Shown here piece after piece: positions 36,953-50,444 of a stretch of DNA of 64,000 nucleotides (its first letter is position 1; each line of letters opens with the position of its first letter). The notes beneath the pieces were generated by a model that worked only from the letters and a program-made list of their open reading frames with translations, searched no databases and was not told where the DNA came from. This DNA comes from Ulva prolifera (lineage: Eukaryota > Chlorophyta > Ulvophyceae > Ulvales > Ulvaceae): positions 10,029,836-10,093,835 of the forward strand of contig CM041198.1 of NCBI GenBank assembly GCA_023078555.1. Direction: 5' to 3'. A program made the position numbers and the translations under genes.

Positions 36953-38858
36953 GTGTCTACTTCAGTCGATCAGTATCACAACTGCCAACGCCGTCAGCGG
37001 TTTTCATGGGTTGTCCGCAATAGCATGTTTCAAGCGACGAGTATATGCTGTGTGGCCCCGTTCGAAGATGTATATGGCGGAACAGGCCTGCGTGTGCCGG
37101 ATGCATGTGACAGTGACATCCTGGCGGTGCCGCTACACAATTGCCTTGTAGTGCTTGACAAGTACAGATCTCCCAATGAGTATAGGGGCCGAGTAGCAGT
37201 AAACTATGCTGATGTACGCCTCTCGTACAGTGGATCACTGTATGGTGCCGTAAACAAACGGATCCAGCCAATTGAGGTTGCAGCAGCATGCAGATCCTTT
37301 CCGGCTTCCAGGGAAAATGGAGCTTGCGACTCCCGGACCCAATTTCCGCACATGTATGGGACTTCACTGTGCCGAAAGAACTCCGGCTTGCTGCGTTCCT
37401 TGCTTGGATGCGATTGCACGCACATGCAGGGAAGTGTTGCACATGGTGGACGGAGTGGCTACATGCACTGCCCAAAACGTCAGACGTCCCTCTGCTGCGA
37501 AGAGCAAGTGATGCGCAGATCACACGCCTGACTCAGGCTCATCCGGCACTAGGAAAACGTGCTAGGCAGGATCGCTCGCATTGGGCTACCATGTGCCAGG
37601 ATGTGATCGCTTCATCAAAGCACATATGGCTACAAATACCGGTGCTACGGCCAGGGACCAGTGGCCCGTGGAGCCATCCATTAGGTGACTGTTCAAACCC
37701 ACCAACTATCTGTTGAGCACTGCTTTGGCGCGTTGGCCGAGACGCCGCTGTGAACCGTCTGAGAATTGTGTCATTTGAATATTTTGAGGTGTCTGGCACT
37801 TGAGCTGCAGACACCTGTGTTGATGGCCCGGACAAGAAGCCACTGCACGCACAGCAACGTCGCTCCGCACACTGCAACAGCAGCCTCTTCTTGAAAGAGA
37901 ATAGCGCGAGCAAAGGATCAAGAGTCTTGCAAGCTCAGCAGTTGTTCGATTGGGCACATACAATTGTCTCTTCGCGTAGTTTCTGTGTGTCGGACAGAGA
38001 TGGGAACCGTTTGATTTGCTTGGTGCCTCTGGCCGATTATGCAAATCACTCCACAGAGCCCAATACGAGCTTCTTGCTGTCAGCTTTTGACTGCCATCAG
38101 CACCACTGCCCTTGTGTATCTCATGTACTCCGCTGTAAGCGGCCACTGGCTCACGGAGAAGAGGTCCTAATGAGCTACGGCAGCAACAAAAGCAACTTCC
38201 TCCTGCTTTCCTGCTATGGGTTTTGCGTACCAGGAAACCTGGCAGACCGTCTAGCACTTGGCCAGCCTGGAATTTGGGGAGATCACAATGACATCGTACA
38301 GGATCTAGAGTATGTCGACCAAGCCATCAAGAAAGCTTTGTCACATTTGAACCCAAAGTTCCTCCATTTCTTCTCAGGTGTGCCGTTGTCCAGACATGTA
38401 CACGTAGCATATGTCCATGGTCACCCAGTTCCAGGTATGTGGATGTGTCCTGATCTGCCCATCTGGATGCAGAATCTGATCAACTACTAGATCTTGGTGT
38501 ACTTTACCAGGATGCACACATGCGGCGCTTGCTAGTGGCCGCTGTTTCCGTCGGGGAGGGCCTCAGGTGGGTAGTAAATAGCCCAATATGCCTGCCGGCT
38601 TGCCCAGGCGATGCCGACCCTCAAGTCATGGAGTACGCTGGGCGTCTGAAACAGCTACACGCTGTCGAAAGACGATTAAATGCGTTGTCCAGGGGACCCA
38701 GGATGACCACCACGGTCCCAGATGAGCCAGACCTGCCAGAACACTGGTGCTGTGCTGTTCTGGAGAATATGTACTTGTCAGAATGTTGTAGTCAGATCAT
38801 GGCAACCCTGAAAAGCAACTGGGGGCGCGCAGAAAATCTGATAACGGCTGATACTTGA
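36953..38858 (+). CDS. SET-domain protein methyltransferase (LSMT/SETD-like)
   Basis: Lysine/histidine methyltransferase of the Rubisco-LSMT/SETD3/SETD6 type. Best model: 36953-37147, 37294 (or 37312)-37684, 37811-38397, 38511-38858, with matching phases; the first junction is the least sure. N-SET strand: FEDVYGGTGLRVP, ILAVPLHNCL. The inserted iSET helix region follows (ELRLAAFLAWMRLHAHAGKC, WWTEWLHALPK). Core SET motifs: VPLADYANHSTEPNTSF (the NHxxxxN loop binding S-adenosylmethionine) and VLMSYGSNKSNFLLLSCYGF. The last exon resembles a Rubis-subs-bind region (HMRRLLVAAVSVGEGLR, QLHAVERRLNAL). No certain transit peptide. The substrate cannot be told from sequence. It starts only 110 bases after the panB stop and ends 56 bases from the calredoxin stop on the other strand. 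Confidence 0.82.
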
Positions 38859-38877
38859 CATGTGCCACGCTGCTCCC

Positions 38878-38882
38878 TTACA
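38878..38882 (-). terminator. TGTAA poly(A) signal of the calredoxin gene
   Basis: TGTAA on the minus strand 33 bases after the stop codon, in the 56-base gap between two convergent genes. Confidence 0.5.
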
Positions 38883-38914
38883 CTAGCTAGTCTATGTAGA
38901 GAGAGGCATGACAA

Positions 38915-41128
<2,214 letters not shown>

Positions 41129-41610
41129 GATAGTTCGCAAGCAGAAACACCAATCAATACACTTATCGGCGACACACACGGTCTGATGTCGATGCCTGAC
41201 TCGCAGATCCGTCGGCCGGTGATGTAATTCTGAAAATTAGTATCACAGGCCGTGCCGAAACAAAATTGTCAAATTGTGCAGTATTGAAGTGACGATAAAC
41301 GTCTCTCCGCTCGTTTCCTTCCACCAGGATCGCGCTCGCTGCGTTTCGTGCCATGCGTGGCTACCGGGTCACAGTGAGGATGCGTCGCAGTGGACCGCGG
41401 GAACGCCGGCCCGCACAGCCTGTGCCGTAAGCAGAGATGTATGAATACAGAGCTTGTGACACGAATCTGAAACCTTTTCTGCTGTATAAGTGAGATGGTC
41501 CTTTATCGACAATTCCTCTGTGCTGTGTGTAAAGCTTGCTGTGCAATGCACGCCCCACTACGTCTACAGCGCAATCACGTTCTGGCATCGCAAGCACTCG
41601 TCGATGCTAA
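41129..41610. promoter_or_regulatory. Divergent upstream region of calredoxin and the Lys-rich gene
   Basis: About 480 bases between the two start codons, without recognisable genes. Short open frames here have no family signature. Confidence 0.4.
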
Positions 41611-42375
41611 GTGACTGTAGTGCACACTTTTAGATACAACGGCTGCGGGGGCTCTCTCCAAATCTGCACAGCAGCCCTTAGGCCTCAGCGTGAAGTGAGA
41701 CTGCTCCCCGAACTCGAGCAATCACACCAAGACGTCATGAGCAAACAGTTTATACTTACACCAATGGGCTTGCAGCCAGTGGACAGTGCGTATGACAACA
41801 CACACGTGGCGAAATCACATGCCGTTTCGGCAGGCGTCCATGTCCCACCTGCCTCGCGCGCAGAGAACACAGATGACACAAGCTTCCTCAACTTGAAAGA
41901 AATTGCAAAAGAGGTGTTTGATCTCGGCGCTAGGCACCTGGACAGCAGGCATGACGCTGCCAGCTTCGAGAGCAGTCGGCTAATGAAAATTGGGATCAAG
42001 CTTCCCAAGAGACAAAGGATAGGTACTACTGTTACAGAAGCTAACTTGTCTGTTTATGTGTGGCGTTGTTCTTCAAGCTTTGGATTGATTGCCAGTGGTG
42101 CTTCCTTTGCAGGAGCAAAGCACGGCATTCCGTCAATAAGCAAAACAAAGAAGAGAGAAAAACAAAAAGAACAGGATCTTATCGACTCCGGAATGCTAGC
42201 AATACGAGCGCGAACGAATCTCAAGGCGAAAAAGTCCAAAGAAGGCAAGAATAAGAAGTATCGAGGCCTGCATGACGCAACGGGGTTACGAGCTGGACTG
42301 CTGAAGGTGGACTCGGCAGCTCTCAAGAGCAAAAACAAGGTCAAAGAGAAAAATGGATCCAGGCGCCGGCGTTAG
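41611..42375 (+). CDS. Small Lys-rich basic protein, possibly DUF4602/C1orf131-like
   Basis: Proposed exons 41611-42022 and 42113-42375; the internal ATG at 41740 (MSKQFILTPMGLQPV) may be the true start. The C-terminal half is very basic (ISKTKKREKQKEQDLIDSG, NLKAKKSKEGKNKK) and ends RAGLLKVDSAALKSK with an Arg tail, as in nuclear or nucleolar proteins. The pattern EIAKEVFDLGARHL, then KLPKRQRIGAKHG, then a short ending with GLLKV faintly recalls the DUF4602 (C1orf131-like) pre-rRNA processing family, but this is a weak assignment from memory. The 90-base intron is a multiple of three and has no stop, so a retained form would add 30 residues. Confidence 0.5.
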   Translation: MTVVHTFRYNGCGGSLQICTAALRPQREVRLLPELEQSHQDVMSKQFILTPMGLQPVDSAYDNTHVAKSHAVSAGVHVPPASRAENTDDTSFLNLKEIAKEVFDLGARHLDSRHDAASFESSRLMKIGIKLPKRQRIGTTVTEANLSVYVWRCSSSFGLIASGASFAGAKHGIPSISKTKKREKQKEQDLIDSGMLAIRARTNLKAKKSKEGKNKKYRGLHDATGLRAGLLKVDSAALKSKNKVKEKNGSRRRR

Positions 42376-43548
42376 GCGTCTGTGACTTGGTCGTCGTGAC
42401 ATCAAATGCAATGTGATCCGTACAGCCGCTGGCAGCCGATATTTCTGTGCATTTTCATGGCATAGCAGCATACAGCACCCGGCAGCTGTTGGGCCAAATG
42501 CACTTGAACCTCTTGTATGAGACCCAGCAAAGTATGCGATGTACTCTGTAACTCATGTCGTGTTGGGATGCTTGGCTGTACGTAACAGTAATCTGTGTGG
42601 ATGGCGGCAAGTCGTGAGCCCGCACACCGAAACATGAGCACTACGTCGAGTCGTTTCTCTTGATACATCCAAAATAGCAGGATCAATTCCGATGTCATGT
42701 AGTTCAGTAGATCTTGTAGGAACTACGCAATCCTCGGTGCAGATCTCAGTTCTTTAGCCTCCTCTGTGGTCTCCTACGCCACTGTCACGCGAGCGGCCCA
42801 TCACACACACTAGCGCACGTACCACAGCCCGTGACTTCGACAGCTTGAATACCATGTGCGGATCTGAAGTCTTGAATGTATACGGGACACGGACCCCATC
42901 TGTGATTCCACTCGAAGCTCTGCTCACTTACTGTGCCGAACCATGGTGAATTTGAAAGCTGAGTGGCCAGAAATGCTGCAGCATCCTGCCTGCCGTCATG
43001 CACCCCAAAGAAGAGTCAGTTGAGGTGACCCAAGAACGTCATTGGTACGAACCAGATAGTCAAGGTCCAGTCACCACGACCAGACACATCATCGTCCCTG
43101 AGGGAAGCATCGGCTGAGCGCTCAGCTGGCCGTACGTGGCATCACCTGCATGCAGCCTGCACCAAGCGAACACGAGACGATCACCATCTGGTAATATTTC
43201 GTCACGCAGTGTCACATACTCCAGCTCATCAGCATGCAGAAGCCACGTTTACAGCAATCTCCACCTTCACTTTCGAATTGGCTGCAACTCTGTGCGTTGG
43301 TGCAGCCTTCAGGGTTTTCAAGGCTGGCGTGCTGTTACGTGGTACAAACAGGACTGATAGCTGAACTGATCTACCACCAGTTGTCGGATGTTATTTCGAC
43401 GAAGGATGGTCTCCATTATATACCGACTGGATGTGATGCCAGTTCGTGTAGATGGAAGGTTCGTTTGGAAGGCAGTGCTCGCATATGCACATGTCCCGGA
43501 TTTTCCCGGGGTCCCGGATTTCGGAGTTGTCAATGTCCAAATGGATAC
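42376..43548. other. No gene recognised
   Basis: The 3' flank of the Lys-rich gene followed by short frames on both strands (for example 42402-42698 minus) with no family signature. It ends at the left edge of the retroelement fragment. Confidence 0.4.
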
Positions 43549-43572
43549 GGCTATGTAATCATGCATACATAC

Positions 43573-44408
43573 ATGCGCCGTTCATCCGCGCGCGGCTCGC
43601 GGCCGCATCGAGGCAGATCCATGCTGGCCCGTTGGGCCCGCCCCCCCCTGCTCCGCCCCAGCCCGCCTCCCAGGTCGCGGGCCCTTCGCGTGGGGCGGCC
43701 TTGCCCGCGACGCCGATGCCTGCAGCCCCGCCGCCGCCGCCAACCGCGCGCGCGGACGAGGCGCCGGCACCTACGCCTGCTCCGGCCGCCGACGCCGATG
43801 CTGGACACAGCGCCCAGATGGGGCGCCACGCGCCAGACGCAGCGCAGGCTGCGGCCCTGGCGGCGGCGGCGCCGCCGGGTGGTCAGGATCCAGCGGGGCC
43901 TGGGGAGCAGGCCGCTGCCGCGCAGGCAACGGCGCTGGATCAGGTGTTCAGGGCAGTGGCCCAGGAGAAACTGGGGGACATCATGTTTATGCCGCCGGGC
44001 GACCCTTTGTGCATAGGAGATGTGTCGGTTGTGAACCCCTGTGCTGGTTTCTATTGCGGCCGTGCGGCCCGCGAGGACGGGGGTGCTGCGGAGACGCGGG
44101 ACGTGCAGAAACGCACTGCTTATCGTTTGTACGACCCTGATGCGTATAGTTTCGTGCCGTTGTCGCATGAGACGCATGGTCGCTTGGGGCGGCCTGCCAT
44201 GAATAACTTGAATCGGCTGGCGGAGGTTGCGTCTTGGTGTGGTAAGGTGAACCGTGCTTTGTTTGTGACGAATGCTCTGCGCCGGTTGAGTGTGGCGTTG
44301 TGCAAGGGGAATGCTCTTGTGCTCCGTGCGGGGCTTCAATCTTTGGCTGGCATCACCGGCCGAGCTGTGGTACGTGCTCGTGCCCGGCCTAGTGCCATGA
44401 CTGCGTGA
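43573..44408 (+). pseudogene. C-terminal fragment of a retroelement protein
   Basis: The + frame continues from non-homologous sequence (open since 43452) into an Ala/Pro-rich linker (about 43640-43920) and then a conserved-looking tail: LGDIMFMPPGDPLCIGDVSV, TAYRLYDPDAYSFVPLSHET, HGRLGRPAMNNLNRLAEVA, ALFVTNALRRLSVALCKGN, ending at 44408. The GRxGRPAM...LF..NAL..LSVALC.GNA pattern is one I associate with the C-termini of retroelement ORFs common in algal genomes; I cannot name the clade. No reverse-transcriptase motif remains. An Arg-rich frame on the same strand at 43234-44016 is a shadow. Confidence 0.55.
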
Positions 44409-44774
44409 GTGGATTTGCGTGTGTATTCCTGGCAACGGCTCGCTGCCCGGCCTCTGTCCTTTGTAACTACATACATGCGGGGCTTCAATCTTTGGCTGGC
44501 ATCACCGGCCGAGCTGTGGTACGTGCTCGTGCCCGGCCTAGTGCCATGACTGCGTGAGTGGATTTGCGTGTGTATTCCTGGCAACGGCTCGCTGCCCGGC
44601 CTCTGTCCTTTGTAACTACATACATGCGGGGCTTCAATCTTTGGCTGGCATCACCGGCCGAGCTGTGGTACGTGCTCGTGCCCGGCCTAGTGCCATGACT
44701 GCGTGAGTGGATTTGCGTGTGTATTCCTGGCAACGGCTCGCTGCCCGGCCTCTGTCCTTTGTAACTACATACAT
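44328..44774 (+). repeat. Three exact 149-bp tandem repeats
   Basis: Units start at 44328, 44477 and 44626, each beginning GCGGGGCTTCAATC and ending GTAACTACATACAT; by reading they are identical. The first unit includes the last 27 codons and stop of the retroelement frame, so the repeat is the element's own 3' end, copied twice more. Confidence 0.95.
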
Positions 44775-45456
44775 GTATGCAGTATGCAACCGGAGGGCCC
44801 CAGCCCACCCGCCTCAAGGTCCGCCACAGCAAGTGGCGAACATATGCTCAGCCAGTAAACTCACAAGTTCCAAGAATAGACACGCAGGCATTGGGCCGCT
44901 GCTCGCGTTGCCATCCATGTCTGTTGCGGGAGCTTCGGCGCTCCTGCTGGTTAGAGGAGGAGCGCCAGCGTCCTGACGCCACATGGCTACATCCTTCGTG
45001 AACTGTCCTCTGCGCGCTTTCACCGTGGTTCACATTAAGCGCGATGCATTATGACGCATCTAACCACGCGTAACCAGCAACATCGAATGTCACATATCAT
45101 CCTTGACATCTTTTATCACCAGTGTTGTCTCAGGTCGTTTGGTAATTTCAAGCACCTGGTCCCGCCAATGCCATTGTGTCGAATTCATATCTTGGGTTTG
45201 TGCATTGATATCAGTGCTCTTGTAGGATGATCGCAAGCTGAAATCATGACCATGTGGGTATGCCATTAGCGCGAGCTCTGATCTTTCAGCGAATCCGTCA
45301 CCAAAAGCAATGCAGATCATACAATGTGGAGCTGTACTGTTGTGCTGTATGTTATATCGCATCGCGTTGTCTAGTATGCAGCTCGCGTGAGCCGCATGCA
45401 AGACTGTGCAATGATGTACATAATGATAAACAGATCTGCTGCAGTCTTTCAGCAGC
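44775..45456. other. No gene recognised
   Basis: Sequence between the retroelement and the TBC gene. Short frames only; it should contain the promoter of the TBC gene. Confidence 0.4.
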
Positions 45457-47246
45457 TTGAAAGGCGCTCTTCCGGGACGAGTCAATCGGTCCAGTAAGTG
45501 CCCTGAGCAGGACACTGCTGCTCCAACTGTCTCTGCAGAGGAGCCAACAGATGAGGCAAGAGATCATCCACCCTCCAGAGTAGGCATTGGGCGTGCATCT
45601 GGGACAGCTCCTGCAAATGCACATGTTGCAGATCTCAACAAGGAGGAGAACGTGTCGCTAGGGGCACAAAGTTACGAAGAATCACGCCTCAGGAAATTTG
45701 AAGGCATCCTGTCAAAAGGCTTTGTTGATCTTCAAGCTCTGGAAGCTGTACGTCCCAAAAATCGGTCAAGCCAATGCAATGCAGTGCGACGATGTGCAAC
45801 AATGCATGGAGCGTGAATCCGCTCGTGTTCACATTCAGATCAGCCATTCTTCAACTTGCATGATTACTACTACAGCAGTTTATTGGCGAACCGTGGCCAG
45901 GTCGCCTGGGGCCGGGGACATGTAACCTCAATGATGTTGCGGTCCCAATTGACTGTTTGAGGTATGCAGGCAGCATGGACCGGTATACCGCATATCCTGA
46001 GACCGCGGTGCTGGCGCTTGTTGCTGCGATACGAACCTCCTAGCCAAACCAGAGCGAAGCCTACTGTCAAGCGGAAACGGCAAGAATATCAAGACATGGT
46101 TCCAGCATACTATGACATTGACAATGAGCTGCGCTCAGATGACGACATCGCGGATTTGAAGCAGGTGCTACCTATTGAAGTTCTCATCTTCATATGGCCT
46201 CAGATTTGTCATGTCCGCAGCTGCCAGTGGCCATATCAACAGCCTCTATGTGCGTTCGTGACACAACACCTATTGGCATAGCCAAAGTCTGTAATATCGA
46301 TGTACACACATTCACTGGAGCGATCGATTTGCTCACTCATCATGTACTGGTGCAGGTCTCTGTTGATGTGCCCAGAACGGCTCCGGACGTGCCGTTTTTC
46401 CAGCAGGACCCTATGCAGGCCACTCTCAGGCGATTGCTGTACATTTGGGGTGTGCGACACCCGGCCAGCGGATATGTTCAAGGGGTGAACGATCTGGTCA
46501 CGCCCTTTCTGGCCGTATTTCTCTCTGCTCATTTTGACACTGATGACATGTCGGTGTGGCAAGCTGGTGACCTGACTGAGGCACAGCTGGTGGACGCAGA
46601 AGCAGACTCGTACTGGTGTCTATGCAAACTTGTTGAACGGTGCGATTGAAACTCTGAACATGTCATTGCAAATGTCTTGAAACTGTCAGATCTGCACGTG
46701 CAGCAACATCAACTTTCTGCCAGATTGCAGCTGTTGCCAGCCTGAAAAATCACATATACCTGTGGAACTACCCGGTGCTACTCAATAGTTGCTGATTCCA
46801 GTTTGATGTACAGGGTGCAAGACGTCTACACTGCGGGGCAGCCTGGCATACAGCAGTGTTTGCATCAACTCAGCGAGCTTACATCACGCGTAGATAGTGC
46901 TTTGCTGAGCCATTTCGATGAGGAGGGTATCAGCTTCTTCCAGTTTGCATTTCGTTGGGTCAACTGCATGCTTATCCGGGAATTGCCGTTCCAGGTGTCA
47001 ATACGTCTGTGGGATACCTATCTGGCAGAGGGAACCCGATTCAGTGAGTTCCTGCCATATGCCTGTGCAGCATTCCTGTTGTACTGGAGCAAGAAGCTGA
47101 AAACAATGGACTTTCAGGGCATGATCCTTTTCTTACAGAAGACGCCGACAAGAGCGTGGGGTTATAAAGAGTTAGAAATGGTACTGTCACATGCACATAT
47201 GCTTAGAGCGTCTTTTGACGATTCACATGGCCATCTTAGTAAGTAG
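45457..47246 (+). CDS. TBC-domain Rab GTPase-activating protein (TBC1D22-like)
   Basis: 400-residue protein from exons 45457-45747, 45970-46164, 46356-46639 and 46814-47246, all in phase. TBC proteins switch off Rab GTPases by supplying an Arg and a Gln finger. The N-terminal about 75 residues are polar and disordered; the domain begins SRLRKFEGILSKGFVDLQAL, then AAWTGIPHILRPRCWRLLL. The Arg finger motif is VSVDVPRT (family IxxDxxR) and the Gln finger is HPASGYVQGVNDL (YxQ), so both catalytic residues are present. The order RKxxEY, PFFQQDP, YVQGVNDLVTPF, VQDVYTAGQPGIQ and FAFRWVNCMLIRELP matches the TBC1D22 subfamily closely. Start choice is uncertain: the ATG is the first in frame after a pyrimidine stretch. 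TGTAA occurs at 47383, about 140 bases after the stop. Confidence 0.9.
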
Positions 47247-47892
47247 GAACACACTACTGTGATACTGTTGAATGCACTTGCAGGCACAGTATGTTCTGTT
47301 CAATGAGCAACACAGGTGGTTTTCATGCCAGCTGCAAATATGGTCGAATACACGGGGGCACCCTGCTCCAAACCGTACCCTTTGTAAGGTAGACACCTGC
47401 CACACCTCAAGTGGTACATGATGATTCATGTCGCATCACTGTGCAAAATACGTATCTACTGCGATGATCAATCGTTGCTTCTTTCTTGATGACCGAGCTA
47501 TATTCAAAAGAACACCGATAAATAGAATGTGTATGAAATGTGAACTAGTATCATTGCACTCTTCCTTGTAAATGGGCACCGAGCCATAATAATACCATAG
47601 TTATGTTGATAGTGTATTTGTACATGTTGATATTGCATGTTATGTGGGCTTTAATTATCATTATCAATTATGTTTTTGGAGTCATCATACATTGCATTAT
47701 ACACGAATTGATTACATATCACAATGACTGTCGCCTGCTGCATAACATATTGTTGCGGAAGTACTAACTTATCACAACATACCATAAGGGGTCGGGATGT
47801 GAGCAGGCCACAAATGCGGGCGCACACTGCCAGCTCTGCATCAGCATTACACAGATGTGAAGCCGGGCCTGAATGTTACCGCGGTGATGTAT
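47247..47892. other. AT-rich gap between convergent TBC and CHLH genes
   Basis: Contains the 3' regions of both genes. From about 47470 to 47730 it is markedly AT-rich compared with the rest of the window. No gene seen. Confidence 0.5.
47847..47851 (-). terminator. TGTAA poly(A) signal of CHLH
   Basis: TGTAA on the minus strand 42 bases after the CHLH stop codon. Confidence 0.55.
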
Positions 47893-50402
47893 CTACTCAA
47901 CACCCTCGATTTTGTCTTCCACCTCCATGTACAGCTCTTTAAGCCTGTTCAACTGATCCTCATTTGCATCCCAATATCCACGTCCGGACGCCTCCAGAAA
48001 GTTGGCAACCATCTTGCGGAATGAATTGGGGTTAGCATCCATCAACCGTTGTGCCATCTCAGGATCCTCCATGAATGTTGCATTCGCTTCATCATACACC
48101 CAGTTGTCCACCTGGCCAGATGTTGCAGACCAACCCATGGTGTTGTTCAGACGTTTCTGAATCTCACGCACACCCTCATACCCAGAAGACATCATTCCCT
48201 CATACCACTTTGGGTTGAGGAGCTTTGTGCGCGAGTCTAGACGAACAGTCTCTGCCAATGTCCGCACCTGTACGACATATAGAGATAAGAATAGAACACA
48301 AAGAATGAATGACATGTCTATCACTATCCAATGCCATGGCCTGTCTGACAATGTCATGGCCTGTCTGACTTGCTGCAGTACAATGTAGCAGAAGAGCACC
48401 TGTGCGTTAGCTGTGGTTGTGTCTGCCACATATGAGTTAGGCTTCTTCCCGTCCTTGCGAAGGCCCTGAACAAGGTTGGTTGGGTCTGAGTCAAAGTAAT
48501 GACTAACATCTGTTAACGAGATCTCCGAAGAGTCCAAATTCTGGAAGGTCATGTCCACGGTCTGCATGGACTTCTCGAAGACAGCACGAGCTTCCTCACC
48601 ACCAGCACCAGGTCGATCAGAGTTGAAGGCAAAGGACTTCCGCTTTAGGTACATTTCCTGCACATCTCACAGTCAGATTGGCGACTTTACAGCAGTGTAA
48701 TCAGAGCTATACCAACAGTGGTACAAGCAGGGCAGGGAGGCCTGAATAAGGCATGGCACAGACAGGCACATGCTCAAATAACACAGGCAACCCACACACC
48801 TGAAGCTGGCTCTCATCACTCCAGCTGGAATTCTCAACAGCCAGGTTGACATTTGAAGAGTATGATCCTGACGCATTGGAGAAAATGCGCGTAGCAGCCT
48901 CACGAGCTGAAATGCCAAGTTCCTCGGCCTGCTCCAGTGCATGCTTGCGGACATAATTGTCTTCAGCTGGCTCATCTAACTCAGCAACCATCTTCACGGC
49001 CCGATCCAAAAGGTTCATCTGGTTGACAAACAGGTCACGGAACACACCAGAGCAGTTCACGACAACATCAATGCGAGGACGGCCAAGCTCCTCCACAGGA
49101 ATAATCTCCAACTTGTTCACACGACCCAGAGCATCTGGGACTGGCTTGACGCCAATCATCCAAAGAACCTGCACGACATACATCAAGAATGGACACTACA
49201 TCAAATCTTGTTAGTATTGCAGAGACTGTATCTGAAGACTTCTAAAAACGTTGTAAAAAGCACTACAGATCAGGTGCAAGATCAAGCACGTTGCCCTGGC
49301 ACCCCAGCCACGCCAGCACATGTAGATGCTAAGCAACTGATCAATTATATATAGAGATGGCAAACAGGTGGAAAACCAGGGAACGGGCACGTACCTGAGC
49401 CAGTGACTCGCCGTATGTTTTGATGTTGTCTGTGCCCCACAGCACGAGAGCAATGGACTCGGGGTACTTATTGCCGTTCGTGATCTTTTCACGCTCCAAG
49501 AGACGATCCACAACAATCTTGGCACCCTTGACAGCAGCCGCGGTGGGAATGCTCTGTGGGTCAAGTGCATGCAAGTTCTTGCCTGTTGGCAAGACACTGG
49601 GGTTCCGAATAGGATCCCCACCGGGACCAGGTGTGACATACTCCCCACGCAGACCTTCAGCCAGAGCTCCCAGCTCATTGTCGCTTACAATCTGCGTCAG
49701 GCAAAACTCGAGGTAGTCGAACATGTTAACCATGTCCTGGCCATTGAAGCGGCCGAATTCACCACCCCCGAGAGCCCTCACCCATGGCTCCTGATAGAAC
49801 CCAGTAAACTTCATGAGCTGGGAGATTGGGTTAGATCCGATGCGCCCGTCAGCACCAGTGCGGTCTTTAACGAACTCCGTGACGCATTCACGCGCTGCCA
49901 GTGTTATGCGCTCAACAAGCGCAACATCCTCAAGGGTGCCAATGTTGTTGCCATTGTACACATCCTCAATGTCTCGCCCCGCAGCCTCTGCAAGCAGGGT
50001 GGGCAGACCACGCAGTGGTGGGCTGTTGTCCTGACGATCAATCTCGGCGATATTGACGAGGGTGGCAATAGCCTCCATGGCAGTAGGTGGCACACCGACC
50101 ACATGCAGACCGCAGGGCAGCAGGCGGCTCTCAATCTCCATCAGCTTCTGGTAGCATCCACCAATAATGGAATCACGCTCTTCCATTGTCAAGTCAGCTG
50201 CATCTGCTTCAGGAAGGTCAATGTCCTTATCAAGATTGCACTGACGAGCAGTTTCAACAATGGTGTTGGCAATTTGAATTGCACGCCCACTCTCTCGCAT
50301 ACCCTGAAAACAGAACAATGTGTGTTGCACCATCCTACATCATTCCATCTCCCAAATCGCAGAACAATGTACAAATGGACATAGCCGTGCAATTGCAACC
50401 AT

Positions 50403-50444
<42 letters not shown>

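Larger units (their letters stand above)
43549..44774 (+). mobile_element. 5'-truncated non-LTR-like retroelement with triplicated 3' end
   Basis: GC-rich insert bounded left by a 26-base word shared with 6971-6996 and right by three exact copies of a 149-bp 3' block. It contains the C-terminal part of one open frame and no LTRs or inverted repeats. Related 3' pieces occur at 7.9-8.2 kb and, on the other strand, at 56.1-56.26 kb, so the family is dispersed. Assignment to non-LTR (LINE-type) elements is inference from truncation at the 5' side and conservation of the 3' end. Confidence 0.65.
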